64,000 nucleotides of DNA from Lucinisca nassula (Eukaryota; Mollusca; Bivalvia; Lucinida; Lucinidae). The notes under the pieces were generated by a model. That model did not search any database, was not told the DNA's origin, and saw only the letters and a list, made by a program, of their open reading frames with translations. Position 1 is the first letter of the stretch. Every line of letters starts with the position of its first letter. The position numbers and the translations under genes are program-made. The stretch is from assembly GCA_963580285.1 (NCBI GenBank), contig OY757010.1, positions 216,734,204 through 216,798,203 of the forward strand, in the 5' to 3' direction. This document shows positions 30,451 to 40,640 of the stretch, piece by piece.

Positions 30451-30800
30451 TATTCTAATGCACTTACGTATGTAACCCGACGTCTGATTGGATAACGTCA
30501 AAAATTTGCGACAGTATATTCCACGATATACTGTCGGAAATCCGACGTCACCACGTAACGTCGCTTTTCATTGGCTGGCATTTGGTTTTACGCAGCTCAC
30601 TGCGCTTGCCGCCTTGTGCAAAATAATACAAATTTTAGCTTAACAACCGAAAAAGTGCATTAGAATGGGGATAACTGTATTGAAAATTGTCATTTGGGGA
30701 GGTAAATCGTCGGTTTTACGGTCGCCGTAAAACGAAATTTCCGACCGTAAAACCTCCTTTTTACCTCCCCAAATGACAATTTTCAGTACAGTTATCCCCT
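30451..30800. repeat. Nested inverted repeats
   Basis: ATTCTAATGCACTT (about 30452) is matched by AAGTGCATTAGAAT (about 30653). Directly after it a second palindrome runs GGGGATAACTGTATTGAAAA...TTTTCAGTACAGTTATCCCC (30666-30799) with arms of roughly 40 bp (GTCATTTGGGGAGGTAAA / TTTACCTCCCCAAATGAC). Related copies at 31335-31640 and 53165-53330. Confidence 0.7.
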
Positions 30801-30978
30801 AAATTAACCGAGTAAAATTATATCGGCGTGCTTTCGTGATGTAGAGGCCATCTTGGTCATGTGACTTGGGCCATTTTATCAAGGTTTCGCTCCCCTGTTG
30901 TCAGAAGGTTGCCGATGAAATTTAATTGAAATTGGCCTAACTGTTTAAGAGAAAATGTCCGTTGAAATAGTGACTGAT

Positions 30979-31276
30979 CATCACGAAAACACGCCTATAT
31001 AATTTCGCCCCCCCCCCACCCGTCGCGCGAACCCAATTTTTATATAGTAAAAATGGGGTTTACAGGGATAAAACTTATTTTTCTTATTTCTGTTCTAAAA
31101 TATAGATTGTGGGTACTTGTTAGGACCGCCTCGATGAGGCGCTTCTTACGAGTGCCCACACTCTATATTTGAACTGAAATAAGAAAAATATCACAATTAT
31201 TTATCTTATTTTTTTTTATTTTTTTTTTTGCGATAAAGGCTACAATATATATGTATAGGCTAGTTTTTGTAAAGTT
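30979..31276 (+). repeat. Palindrome family B copy
   Basis: From CATCACGAAAACACGCCTAT to GTATAGGCTAGTTTTTGTAA, with central GACCGCCTCGATGAGGCG and an internal C-run (31008-31018). Confidence 0.8.
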
Positions 31277-31334
31277 TCATGTCTAAGACCTCAATAGTTA
31301 AAATGCATCCTCCATTGTAAGCCTAAGAAACCTA

Positions 31335-31640
31335 AATTGTGCGGCAATATACTGTCGGAAACCCGACGTCATCACGTAAGGTCGTTCATTGGCTGGCTTT
31401 GGTTTTACGCGGTTCACAGCGCTTTCCGTCTTATGCCAACTTGTACAAATTTACCTTAACAACCGAATAAGTGCATTAGAATGGGGATAACTGTATTGTA
31501 TTGAAACATGTCATTTGTGGAGACTAATCTTCGTCGGTTTTATGGTCGCACATTACGTTTTACGGCTCCGTTAACGAGTCGCCGTAAAACAAAATTTCCG
31601 ACTGTAAAACTTCGGTTGTACCTCCAGAAATTTCAGTTTT
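31335..31640. repeat. Second copy of the 30451-30800 repeat
   Basis: Shares ATACTGTCGGAAACCCGACG, CATTGGCTGGC, AGTGCATTAGAATGGGGATA and the CGTAAAAC-rich inverted part, but is shorter and more diverged. Confidence 0.6.
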
Positions 31641-31647
31641 GAATGCA

Positions 31648-31855
31648 ATAATACTCCACTTTTATACAGTAAAACGGGGTTTACAAGGGTATACATTATA
31701 TTTCTTATTTCTGTTGAAAAAACAGATTTTGGGTACTCGTTAGAACCTGTTTTGAGCAGCACTATAAAACAACCAGATTTTCATCGGTAAATATTCATTT
31801 TTGGATGGTTAAATTTTCAGTTTATATTTGAATAGGATTGTTTTCGAAATGTGAA
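31648..31855 (+). repeat. Palindrome family B copy, right arm replaced
   Basis: CTCCACTTTTATACAGTAAA ... GGGTACTCGTTAGAACC then an abnormal centre, ending GAATAGGATTGTTTTCGAAA. Confidence 0.6.
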
Positions 31856-31921
31856 GATTAGCCGACCGGCTTGTGTCGTAAAACTTCGGAGACAGGTTTT
31901 ACCCGCGACGTTGCTCGTATC

Positions 31922-32232
31922 CATTACGAACACACGCCTATACAAACAAATGCATTGTAAATTTTACCCCCCCCCCAAAAAAAAAAAAAAAAAAAAAAGA
32001 AAATGATAAAAAATTTTAGATGAAAGATTGTGATACTTTTCTCATTTCTGCTCGTAATATAGATTGTGGATACTCGTTAGAACCGCCTCGCGAGGCGGTT
32101 CTAACGAGTACCCACAATCTATGTTTTGGAGTAGAAATAAGAAAAATAATGTATACCCCTGCGAACCCCAGTTTTACAATATAATGTGGGGTTTAAGGAG
32201 GTTAAAAAATATATAGGCATGTTTTCGTTATG
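31922..32232 (+). repeat. Palindrome family B copy just upstream of receptor exon
   Basis: CATTACGAACACACGCCTAT ... GAACCGCCTCGCGAGGCGGT ... ATATAGGCATGTTTTCGTTA. It ends 79 bp before the ATG of the plus-strand GABA-B-like gene, so it lies in the promoter or 5' UTR. Confidence 0.8.
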
Positions 32233-32310
32233 TTCGACATTACAGATATGACTAAACGAGTAGCTCTTGCTACAAGATTCTACCTTTCCAGCAAATTTTG
32301 AAATGGGAAG

Positions 32311-32535
32311 ATGGCAAAGTGTCTGCGGCTTAGCTACTTTTTACTCCTATTCGGTATGTCTCTATCCGGTAAGCTACGGGAAATACGACTGCAAGGATTT
32401 CTGCCAATGGGTGGCGAGGGATGGCCTGGTGGTGGAGCGTGTTTACCTGCTACACTGATGGCCGTCAGACATGTTAATGAACGAGCTGGACTTCTTAATG
32501 GGTATAATGTCACATACACCTGGGCAGACAGTAAG
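32311..32535 (+). CDS. GABA-B-like receptor (class C GPCR), exon 1
   Basis: A 75-codon, phase-0 exon ending ...WADSK before the donor GTACTT (32536). Residues 1-20 form a signal peptide (SYFLLLFGMSLSG). The remainder opens the extracellular Venus-flytrap domain: RLQGFLPMGGEGWPGGGACL, then MAVRHVNERAGLLNGY. With the next four exons it reads as a continuous N-terminal ligand-binding domain alignable by eye to metazoan GABA-B receptors (PPKIML, SPVLSNR.RFP, WTKIATI, DARIIV). The receptor would sit in the plasma membrane and couple to G proteins as a dimer; the ligand is not proven. The ATG at 32311 is chosen because it gives a signal peptide; the ATG at 32303 is out of frame. Visible exons are all multiples of three. 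The seven-helix part is not in the window. Confidence 0.88.
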
Positions 32536-32555
32536 GTACTTAATGTTAAACATGT

Positions 32556-33565
32556 CAAAAAATCAATAATCATGATTTTTTAATTGTGTCAATTAATAAA
32601 ATTGTCATTGATCAAGTAATTTCGTATTGGCTGAACAGAACAGAACAGAACATAACTTTATTGATGAATAACATCTCAGACCACTCGCAGGTGGCATACG
32701 AGAATAAATGTTTACATGAACATAACCATACATGTGACGTCAGTGCAGTATTTGACAATGTCAAAATACGTGTGGCATTTTCATAAAGACAAATGTATGT
32801 ACGATATTCAATTGTTTCCTCGCCTTGTGCAATGAGAGGAGTGCACAGTACTTGTAATTTCTAAATTATAATACATGTAGTAATAATAATAACAATAATA
32901 ATAGCAATAATATTAATAATAAAATATATAATAATAATAATAATAATAAAATACATATCGTTACAGATACCAAACAGCGTGCTTGATTAAACCTTAATAA
33001 TAAAAAAGCGAACTGATTGCATGTTCTTTTTGACGGTATGAGAATAGTTGTATGTTTCTGTAGCTGGTGAATGGAAATATTCATATATGCCTAAGAACAA
33101 TATTGTATTGGTACTAATGGAATCTATTTAGTATGATTTTCACAAATTTCGAGAGTCTTACGAGAATATTTCTGTTATTAGTATTCAGTAGTTCCTTATA
33201 CTTAATAATATTTGGTCTACGGTAATAGTATTGCTTCAAATATACCTTTCTTTCTGTCTCGAAGAAAGGACATATTAAAAGGTAGTGGAATTCATCACCT
33301 ATATCGTACTTGTCACACATGTTACATCTCCTTTCGGGAAGAGGAATATTTTCCCATCTTCCCGTTTCGATTGGTAATTTGTGATTGCCCGTGCGGAATT
33401 TGGCCCAGGTACAGGTCCGAGGTCTGCTGCATTGACCAAACGCCGAAGGCCGAGGGCTAATGCAGCTGACCGAGGACCTGTAACTGGGTCAATGCGAAAT
33501 TACTTGATCAATGACAATTTTATTAATTGACACAATTAAAAAATCATGATTATTGATTTTTTTGA
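32556..33565. mobile_element. Element with ~70-bp terminal inverted repeats in intron 1
   Basis: The left end (GTCAAAAAATCAATAATCAT ... GATCAAGTAATTTCG, 32556-32626) is repeated inverted at 33495-33565 with one A inserted. Inside lie an (AAT)n tract (32880-32950), a LINE 3' remnant (33114-33400) and another inner fold-back around 33410-33485 (ACAGGTCCGAGGTC / GACCGAGGACCTGT). Either a DNA transposon fragment that captured a LINE tail or a LINE insertion into such an element. Confidence 0.65.
33114..33400 (-). pseudogene. C-terminal end of a LINE reverse-transcriptase ORF
   Basis: Minus strand encodes ETGRWENIPLPE followed by a CNMCDKYDIGDEFHYLLICP knuckle and a basic tail to a stop at 33114. 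This is the usual C-terminal zinc-knuckle tail of many molluscan non-LTR elements. The (TTA)n tract at 32880-32950 is the likely 3' tail. Severely 5' truncated. Confidence 0.7.
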
Positions 33566-33599
33566 CCTTGCTTGACCTCAGTTAATATTGGCTGACCTG

Positions 33600-34480
33600 G
33601 TGTAAATACGGATGACCTCCGATCAATAGAGGATAATCAATGTATTAGTATACTACAATGTTATAAAGTGTATCAAAGTTGACGGGGACGTTAAAAATCA
33701 AATCAAACAAAACAAACAAATTTTAACATTTTATATAGAGAAGCCTTCATATTGACGGGTGGTTAATCCTCAAATCAAACAAACAAACAAAATCATAATA
33801 AGCCTTGTTGATGTGCGAAGAGTCGTAATGCGGATCGAATTCTGTTTGGTCTTAGGAAATGTATTGATTTTCAAAATCATTCCAATTAATCTTAATTGTC
33901 GTTTTACTGGTTTTGGTTGTCTGTTGGTTACTATAAATGTCTTTGTTGCAAATACTTTGGACCCAGATCAGACTGCTCCTCAAGGAGCCATCTAGCCAGG
34001 GTTCAAACTTTTTGGCCTAAATGCGAAAATATGTTTTAAAACTCTGCAAGAAGATGCGACAACTTACATAAATATGTGACATCATTAGATGCAGGTTTCT
34101 TGGCATCTTAACGGTTCGTTTATTTTTTCTGTTATAGCCCATGGCTTTGATGTCTTTAGTTGCAACCGGGTACCACTTTCCAAACTTTCGGATGAGTCCT
34201 TAAACCGAGGTCCAGTCTCCGTATGACCTTGGCTGTTGGTGGACGTAAAACACACAAACTCAACCGGGTACTAAAGTAATAAAACATTTACATGCTATAC
34301 TAATAAGGCATGGAAGTGCTTACAACAATTTGTAAGTTTGTTTTTCGTTGTTGTTGTTTTCACGTTCTTCAGCATTTCTGTACCAGAAACCCCAAAACGG
34401 TTATTTGGCAAATAGTACAGTCCCAGCGTCTGATCAGGGCAAACACTGTTTGCACAAGGTACAACCATTTTCCAAGTAAA
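33600..34480. other. Stretch without a gene; SINE tails
   Basis: Two SINE tail scraps (GACGGGGACGTTAAAAATC near 33682 and AATCCTCAAATCAAACAAAC near 33764) and two pieces of the AACAGTG fold-back family (33955-34000, 34420-34450). No exon seen. Confidence 0.55.
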
Positions 34481-34485
34481 TTTTG

Positions 34486-34486
<1 letters not shown>

Positions 34487-34546
<60 letters not shown>
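34487..34546 (+). repeat. (CA)n microsatellite
   Basis: About 60 bp of pure CA dinucleotides within intron 1 of the plus-strand receptor gene. Long open frames across it are low-complexity artefacts. Confidence 0.95.
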
Positions 34547-34549
<3 letters not shown>

Positions 34550-34855
34550 TGACACCCATAAATTTTGAAAAGTTAAAAAATACTTGTGTTATACATGTAT
34601 ATAACATGGAAGATACCATATGGTACGAAATGGGTAACAGCAGAATGACGTCTGTCTTGTTCAAAAGTATACAATACCAACCGTTCTTGGCATGCGGACA
34701 AGTTTATGCTCAGTTGCATTGCGTTTGAGAAAGAGGTTCTTTACCGCGAGCATGGAAAGACACTACATTTCTCTACAAGTGGAAATATACATGTATTTCA
34801 GTTTCTCTTTTAAGGCTGGTCAGCCTGAGAGTCAGCGCTATGGGTGAATGATACC

Positions 34856-34975
34856 GAAAAGGAGAAATCCGGAATACACCGGAAAAAAAAAACACATAAC
34901 CTTCCGTTGCAGAACTTGGCGTCTCACATGTGACTCGAGCGGGACTCGAACATACAGCGATGAAAGTCCTAATGT
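34856..34975 (-). mobile_element. Fragment of tRNA-SINE family (GTTCTGCAACGGAAGG type)
   Basis: AACCTTCCGTTGCAGAACTT and CGAGCGGGACTCGAAC match the SINE at 59431-59657 in the same orientation; the ends are missing. Confidence 0.65.
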
Positions 34976-35049
34976 GTTTACTTTATACTAATTTATTTTA
35001 GTTCAATTGCGACAAACGCTCTCGAACACTCATTCCGGACGTTATCACG

Positions 35050-35220
35050 TGCGCGCGAGAGAGGCAGTGACTTTTACACCACTGCTATCTGGGTCGAGTG
35101 GGGCATTGTCACAAAGTGTCTTGGCCAAGGACACATTTTGGCTCTGGTCGCCGGATTCGAACCCTCACAACCTCTCGAGCATAAGTCGAACGCGCTAATC
35201 ACCGAGCTATTGAGGCTGAC
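35050..35220 (-). mobile_element. tRNA-derived SINE head
   Basis: Minus strand GCCTCAATAGCTCGGTGATT (A box) and GGGTTCGAATCCGGCGACC (B box) followed by a body with CCTTGGCCAAGACACTTTGT. The anticodon arm does not give a clean cloverleaf, so a SINE rather than a tRNA gene. Confidence 0.65.
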
Positions 35221-35753
35221 AATGTTTAATAAGTGGTATCGCATTTAAACACTTTGCCGTTGAGGCACACTTCCCTTATACCGCTGGTATAGTTTATCAA
35301 CGACCTTTGAGAGTTCAACGTTCAAGCGTGGAAAGACTATTCCATGTTTTAGGGGAAACAGGTTTCGGACTTCTTTTTTCACAGGATTTTAAAATTATAA
35401 ATATGTTGTTTTATAACGCCATTATGTAGAAGTCGTGGCCAAGTGGTTTGTATGATGCAGTTCGAATCTCAGCTGAACTATATCTCCCAAAGTTAAATCC
35501 CAAATGAAGGCGACTTACCTAAAACACGGACTAGTCCAAAATTAAAGGTACAGTCGCGTCTCACTGCGTTTTGAAAGACTATACTGTCAGCAAGGATGAA
35601 TAATTCGATAGTTGGTTTGGTTTAAACAGTATTTATTGAATGACAATATCATACATTGAAAAATACAAGCAAAATGAGAACAGGATTTGACAGAAAGCAC
35701 TTTGGCTTATATTGGTCATTGGAATTATTTACTATTAGGCTACACAGCAATAA

Positions 35754-36026
35754 CATCACATGAACAAGTCCGTGAAATGTACATCCCACTAAACCCCAAT
35801 TTATATAGAGCAAACTGGGGTTTACGGGGGTCTACCTTATTTTCCATATTTCTGCTCCAAGACATAGGTTGTGGGTACTCGTTAGAACCGCCTCAATGAG
35901 GCGGTTCTAACAAGCACCCACAACCTATCTTTACAGTATAAATAAAGAAAATGTCACGGAATTTCTTCAGAGCCATTTTGGAGATGCGAAAAATGCATTA
36001 TATCGCACGAGTGTGTTATTGTAATG
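35754..36026 (+). repeat. Palindrome family A copy
   Basis: CATCACATGAACAAGTCCGT ... GAACCGCCTCAATGAGGCGG ... CGAGTGTGTTATTGTAATG. It ends 54 bp before receptor exon 2. Confidence 0.85.
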
Positions 36027-36080
36027 AAGACGCACGTGCAGCACTTAGAATAGACTTTAAGACTTTGTTTCGTTTTTCAG

Positions 36081-36218
36081 TGTGATGCAAGTGAAGCGAC
36101 ATTTCAGATGTTTCAAAGTCTTAGTCAGCCACCGCCGAAGATCATGTTGTTAGGATGTGCCTGTTCCGTTGCAACTGAGCCCACTGCCCAAGTATCGCAC
36201 TTATTTAATCTCACTCAG
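36081..36218 (+). CDS. GABA-B-like receptor, exon 2
   Basis: 46 codons between acceptor TTTTTCAG (to 36080) and donor GTAACT (36219). Encodes CDASEATFQMF...QPPPKIMLLGCACSVATEPT, the part of the flytrap domain that in GABA-B receptors reads PPKIML..GCS.VST. The Cys pair (CDAS, GCAC) is where the family has structural cysteines. Phase 0 on both sides. Confidence 0.88.
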
Positions 36219-36344
36219 GTAACTGACAAATGATTTGTTTTGAAAACGCTCTCATTTTAAGAAGTGCTTCTAAATGCAGTTGACAATAGTAGGTCTTTAC
36301 CCATATATCTTGGCTCATGGAATTTTGAAGATACTTGTTTCCAC

Positions 36345-36598
36345 CCTAGTGTCGGCCCCGCCCATCGGGGTTTGAAGAAATAAATGGGCTACATGATGCT
36401 TCCACGCAGAGCTGAAATCCGACCGCACACGAGTAGTGGTAAATCGCTTAGAGGACCTAAGCCTGTCCAGGCAAAGCGGTGCGAGTCGTTTCATCGCAAT
36501 ATCGGGTAAAAGTTGCATAAAATTGTAAGCAACGTCTCCAAAATGACCTATACAGTGTTGACGGGGACGTTAAACCTCAAAGCAAACAAACAAATCCA
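36345..36598 (+). mobile_element. Molluscan SINE (GACGTTAAAC tail)
   Basis: CGGCCCCGCCCATCGGGGTT, CACACGAGTAGTGGTAAATC and GACGGGGACGTTAAACCTC with (CAAA)n tail; a small deletion removes the GCTTATAAACC segment. In intron 2 of the receptor gene. Confidence 0.8.
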
Positions 36599-36619
36599 CC
36601 CTAGTGTTTACTTTTGAGG

Positions 36620-37239
36620 GTTCTGATCAAGTTCATTCTCCGAAACTAATGTAAATAGAGGCTTTACACACAATACTGTATAGCCTGAGCCAATAGTGTA
36701 AACTCAGATCATCGTTAATAAATTGTACTTGTTCAATTTTTAAAGGAGTATGTCCAAATACTTTGAGAACTATGTATAGAGGCGACGAACTCAAGAATAC
36801 ATTGGGCCCTGTCAAGCTTCAAGAGATAAAACAATTATTTCATGGTTTAATAAACTGAAATCTGCGTTTACGTCAGTTTCTCACAAACCGCACGCTATGT
36901 ATGTTATGCAAGGGAATTAAGAATGATACATGTTGACCTTGGCCAACAATTTATTGTATATTGAGTATTCAGTTATACTCAGCGTTATAAGACCAATAGA
37001 TTACACTAAATTATATACAGAGCTAATAGAAATTTCATGGTTCCATGCTGCAGTACGTACCGCCAGGGGTCAGTTGTTCAAAGCATCGTTAGCTTAACGA
37101 GCTCGTTAGTGTTCAAATTGTTAACCGTTCAAAATCGCAAGTACAATATCCGAAATTTTGTTATTTTTGCTGAGAAAAATGTGAGCAGCTTTTGCACACA
37201 TTTTTTTCAGCAAAAATATTAGCATTTTTCTGCTAGGCT
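36620..37239. other. Stretch without a gene (intron 2)
   Basis: No repeat shared with the rest of the window and no coding signal recognised, apart from an inverted motif AGCTTAACGAGCTCGTTA near 37090. Confidence 0.5.
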
Positions 37240-37720
37240 TCGCTGATACGTTGTGCCTCATATTTACTGGTACCTCTCCTACTTTACTCGGTTCTGTGCA
37301 ATTTCTTTCCATGACTCTGTTGGTTTGCTGAAGTCCTTGAAGGAGGCTTTTAGGGTGTTCTTGTATCTCTTCTTCAGACCACCACGGGAACGTTTTTCAT
37401 TTTCTACTTCTCCTTAGAGTCTTTTTTGTTGGCAAGCGTTCCTCAGGCGACCTGGTAACATGGCCTGCCCATCTTAACTGTGCCAGTTTCAGAAGAGTAT
37501 ATACACTCTACATCCCTGCCCTTTTCAGGATTTCTGTGTCTGGATTCCTGTCTCGCCACTTGATCTTTGAAAATTTTCTAAGACAGCTTGTATGGATGTG
37601 GTTCAGTAGGGCCGTTGGTAAACTCTCCACGTTTCGCATGCATATAATAGTGTTGGAAGCAGCACAGCTCTTAGACTTTCAGCTTTGTGTCAAGCCGTAT
37701 TCCACTTCGATCTCAAAACT
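37240..37720 (-). pseudogene. LINE ORF2 C-terminal fragment, broken
   Basis: Minus-strand frames give LLPTLLYACETWRVYQR, then (after a frameshift) LNHIHTSCLRKFSKIKWRDR, LKRAGM, LLKLAQLRWAGHVTR and SLLQGLQQTNRVMERNCTEP. This LxYACETW...LRWAGHVxR pattern is the standard region after the RT domain of many molluscan endonuclease-RT LINEs. Several stops and shifts; no active domain remains. Confidence 0.75.
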
Positions 37721-38086
37721 ACCACGTATCCATGGCCGGCAATAACAGAGATTAGCGTGTCATCACACTTATTCTGTTTTTCTGTTGACTTTTTATCAAT
37801 TGACCAAAAGTGAGAAGGCGCAGAACGATGCTGAGGTCCACTTGACTATCACTGGCGACGAAAAGCCTGTTACCGGGTTTAGAAAACAACCTCACAGTAC
37901 TTGTCGCTGTGCGGTAAGAGTGTTTCATAAGCGGGTTATCTATGGAATCTAGATTAGAATCATGTGCTAGTTTGGCTAATAGTATAGACGCAGATCAGAC
38001 GTCACAGGGTTTTTAGCCTAGAAACAGAGACAATCGACCCACCCGTGCTGTCAGTGCTGTGATAATTCTTATGTGCGTGGCTGTTA

Positions 38087-38373
38087 CATCACGTGAACAT
38101 GTCCGTGAAATAAAGACCCCCCTAAACCCCATTTTATACAGAGAAAACTGGGCTTTACGGGGGTAAACATTATTTTCCTTATTTCTGCTCCAAGACATAG
38201 GTTGTAGGTACTCGTTAGAACCGCCTCAATGAGGCGGTTCTAACGAGCACCCAAAACCTATGTTTGGAGTATAAATAAGAAAAATATCTTAAATTTTCTT
38301 TAGAAAAATGACCTTTTTTGAGGTTTGAAAAATTACAAAATATACTATATCACACGGATGTGTTATCGTAATG
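38087..38373 (+). repeat. Palindrome family A copy
   Basis: CATCACGTGAACATGTCCGT ... GAACCGCCTCAATGAGGCGG ... CACGGATGTGTTATCGTAAT. Directly followed, nine bases later, by a family B copy in the same direction. Confidence 0.88.
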
Positions 38374-38382
38374 AGTCTCAAA

Positions 38383-38664
38383 CCATTGCGCAAACACGCC
38401 TATGCAAATACATTGCCTCCTTTATCGCCGAAAAAAATGAAAATTTTATGATGAAAAATTGTGATATTTTTCTTATTTCTGTTCCGAATATAGATTGTGG
38501 GCACTCTTTAGAACCGCCTCATCGAGGCGGTTCTAACGAGTACCCACAATCTATATTTTAGAGCAGAAATAAGAAAAATAAGGTTTGCCCCCGGAAACCC
38601 CAGTTTTACTATATAAAAGTGGGGTTCAAGGGGGTCAAAATTATATAGGCGTGTTTTCGTGATG
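38383..38664 (+). repeat. Palindrome family B copy, near complete
   Basis: AAACACGCCTATGCAAATAC at the left, GAACCGCCTCATCGAGGCGG in the centre, TATATAGGCGTGTTTTCGTG at the right. The order of half-elements is inverted relative to 39584-39863, as expected for a near palindrome. Confidence 0.88.
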
Positions 38665-38754
38665 TGACGTTTTCTTGAGAGTTCACATTTAGATAAGTTC
38701 ATAGACTTCATATCAACAGATAAGGTACTCGTAAGTATTTTGTGATAATTGAAG

Positions 38755-39105
38755 CATAGTTTTCCTTATTTCTCCATATGAACCTATGTTGTGGGTACTC
38801 AGGCGAGGCGGTTCTAATGAATACGCACAAAGAAGTTTTTTTGTGGAGAATCGACAAAACATATCCTTCAATTGTTACAAAATACTTACCTTCTCTGTTG
38901 CTATAATTCCTTCGTTCTTCAAAAAATGGCATCGTTAAAACGTGTGATTTTTTTTTCTTTCTTATTTCTGCGCTAAACCTTGTCAGAAACGCCATGCTTG
39001 TAAGAACCACCTCTTAATACATGTATATGCCTTTGGACAAGAATAAAAATAATAATGTACACACTTGTAAACCCTCATTCTCTCTTTATAAAGTAGGGTT
39101 TCTGT
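38755..39105 (+). repeat. Degraded pieces of families A/B
   Basis: TTATTTCTCCATATGAACCT, GGGTACTCAGGCGAGGCGGT and, further on, CTTATTTCTGCGCTAAACC with TAAGAACCACCTCTTAAT are remnants of the shared centre and half-elements. Confidence 0.5.
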
Positions 39106-39480
39106 CTTGGTTTATATTTGTTATGGTTTCTCTTTGGGTGTTTATGTCGCTTATATTATTTTATTTTGGATAGCCTATTGGCCATTTTGTGGGAAAAGTA
39201 ACTGTCCTTTTAGCCTTCTGCTAATGATGTTTCCACTAGGGTCTGTTGTTTCATGCTTGTGTTTCTTTCCCTTTAGTGTCTCCGATGGGAGCTGTGGGTT
39301 AATTGTATCGATTCCTGATCATTGCCTCCACTTCGTTTTAACAGGATATCTATTACAAAAACTTGTAAAATGTCTGAAGTGTTTGTGTTTCTTTCCCTTT
39401 TGTGTCTCTGATGGAAGGTGTGGGTTAATTGTATCGATTCTTGATCATAGCTTTTAGTTCTATTTTCCAATTTCTCTCTT
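39105..39480 (+). mobile_element. Naiad-like 3' tail with internal tandem copy
   Basis: GGCCATTTTGTGGGAAAAGT and TTTCTTTCCCTTT.GTGTCTC...GGTTAATTGTATCGATTC match the Naiad 3' region (about 23780-23950). The second block occurs twice (39256-39330 and 39385-39450), a tandem arrangement typical of Penelope-like insertions. Confidence 0.65.
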
Positions 39481-39583
39481 TCCTGTATGTCCTAGTGGTT
39501 TGCCCCATTCTGGGAGTTTTTCGTTTTGCAGCTCGGTCTGATGCTGTTTTCATCCGTTGATTTTCCTTCAAGATTTGCCTTTT

Positions 39584-39863
39584 CATCTCGAAAACACGCC
39601 TATATAATTTTGACCCCCTTGAACCCCTTTTTTATACAGTAAAACTGGGGTTTCCGGGGGTATACTTTATTTTTCTTATTTCTGCTTTAAAATATAGATT
39701 GTGGGTACTCGCTAGAACCGCCTCGATGAGGCGGTTCTAACGAGTGCCCACAATCTATATTTTGAGCAGAAATAAGAAAAATATCCCCATTTTTCATCTT
39801 AAAATTTTCAGTTTTTCGGCAATAAAGGTGTCAATGTATTTGTATAGGCGTGTTTGCATAATG
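39584..39863 (+). repeat. Palindrome family B copy, reference
   Basis: The clearest family B copy: CATCTCGAAAACACGCCTAT, AAAACTGGGGTTTCCGGGGG, TTCTTATTTCTGCTTTAAAA, hairpin arms TGTGGGTACTCGCTAGAACC / GGTTCTAACGAGTGCCCACA, and end TATAGGCGTGTTTGCATAAT. Ends 73 bp before receptor exon 3. Confidence 0.9.
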
Positions 39864-39936
39864 AATCAAACTAGAAACTCTAGAGTTCAAGTATACTGGT
39901 TGCCCACACTTTTGTTAACAAATTAATTTATTTCAG

Positions 39937-40107
39937 ATATCGTATTGTTCTGCCTCGCCGGTACTGTCCAATCGAACCAGATTTCCAAATTACTACCAGC
40001 TCTACCAGCCAGAACATGCAGTAAATCCCGCCAGGATTGCTTTGTTGAGAGAATTCAACTGGACTAAAATAGCAACAATCAATCATGGGATGGAGTTTCA
40101 CTCTATG
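39937..40107 (+). CDS. GABA-B-like receptor, exon 3
   Basis: 57 codons after acceptor ATTTCAG (to 39936). Encodes ISYCSASPVLSNRTRFPNYY, matching the LSYGSSSPALSNR.RFPTF segment of GABA-B receptors around the ligand pocket. It continues to AVNPARIALLREFNWTKIAT. The exon must end after ATG at 40107 to stay in frame with exon 4, which makes the donor GCAAGT (a GC-AG intron). Asn in SNRT and NWT are potential glycosylation sites. Confidence 0.85.
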
Positions 40108-40185
40108 GCAAGTTTAAACATTTGGATTTTTTTTTTCTATATCAGCCTTTTTCTGATACCATGAAAGTTTGTCCATGCACATACA

Positions 40186-40640
40186 TCATGTTAACAAGGT
40201 CCTTGAAATGAATATCCCAGTAGACCCACTTAAGGGGAATGGGAACACCTGTCACATTTTCCCGCCAGTTTTCAAAGGGAGACAACTTTAGTGACTTCCT
40301 GTTCGCTTTGCTATAAGGCCTGTCCCACTGAAAAAGGGGTCTACTCTTAAAGGAAAGAATTTGCTCCTCAGGAAAAAATTCTTTCCTTTAAAAGTTGACC
40401 CCTATTGACATGGGATACAAAAGCACTTTTGCAGGAGTTACCTCCCCTGAATGTGCTCCCATTCCCTTTAATATAGAGAAAACTGGAATTTACGGAGACA
40501 TACATTATTTTTCTTATTTCTGCTCCAAGTACTTGTCAGAAACACGTCAATGGAGCGGTTCTATTTGAGGTGGTTCAAACCAGCATCTACAATCTATGTT
40601 CTGAGTATATTAAGAATAATCACATATTTTTTCAGAAAAT
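40186..40640 (+). repeat. Palindrome family A copy interrupted by a MITE
   Basis: CATCATGTTAACAAGGTCCT begins the copy; AATATAGAGAAAACTGGAAT and TTCTTATTTCTGCTCCAAG continue it after the MITE at 40230-40471. The hairpin is damaged (ACACGTCAATGGAGCGGTTC). Confidence 0.75.
40230..40471. mobile_element. TTAA-flanked MITE inside a family A repeat
   Basis: TTAA-GGGGAATGGGAACACCTG at the left and GTGCTCCCATTCCCT-TTAA at the right. Same family as 42044-42283 in the opposite orientation. Inner hairpin around TCTTAAAGGAAAGAATTTGC / AAATTCTTTCCTTTAAAAG. TTAA duplication suggests piggyBac-type transposition. Confidence 0.85.
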
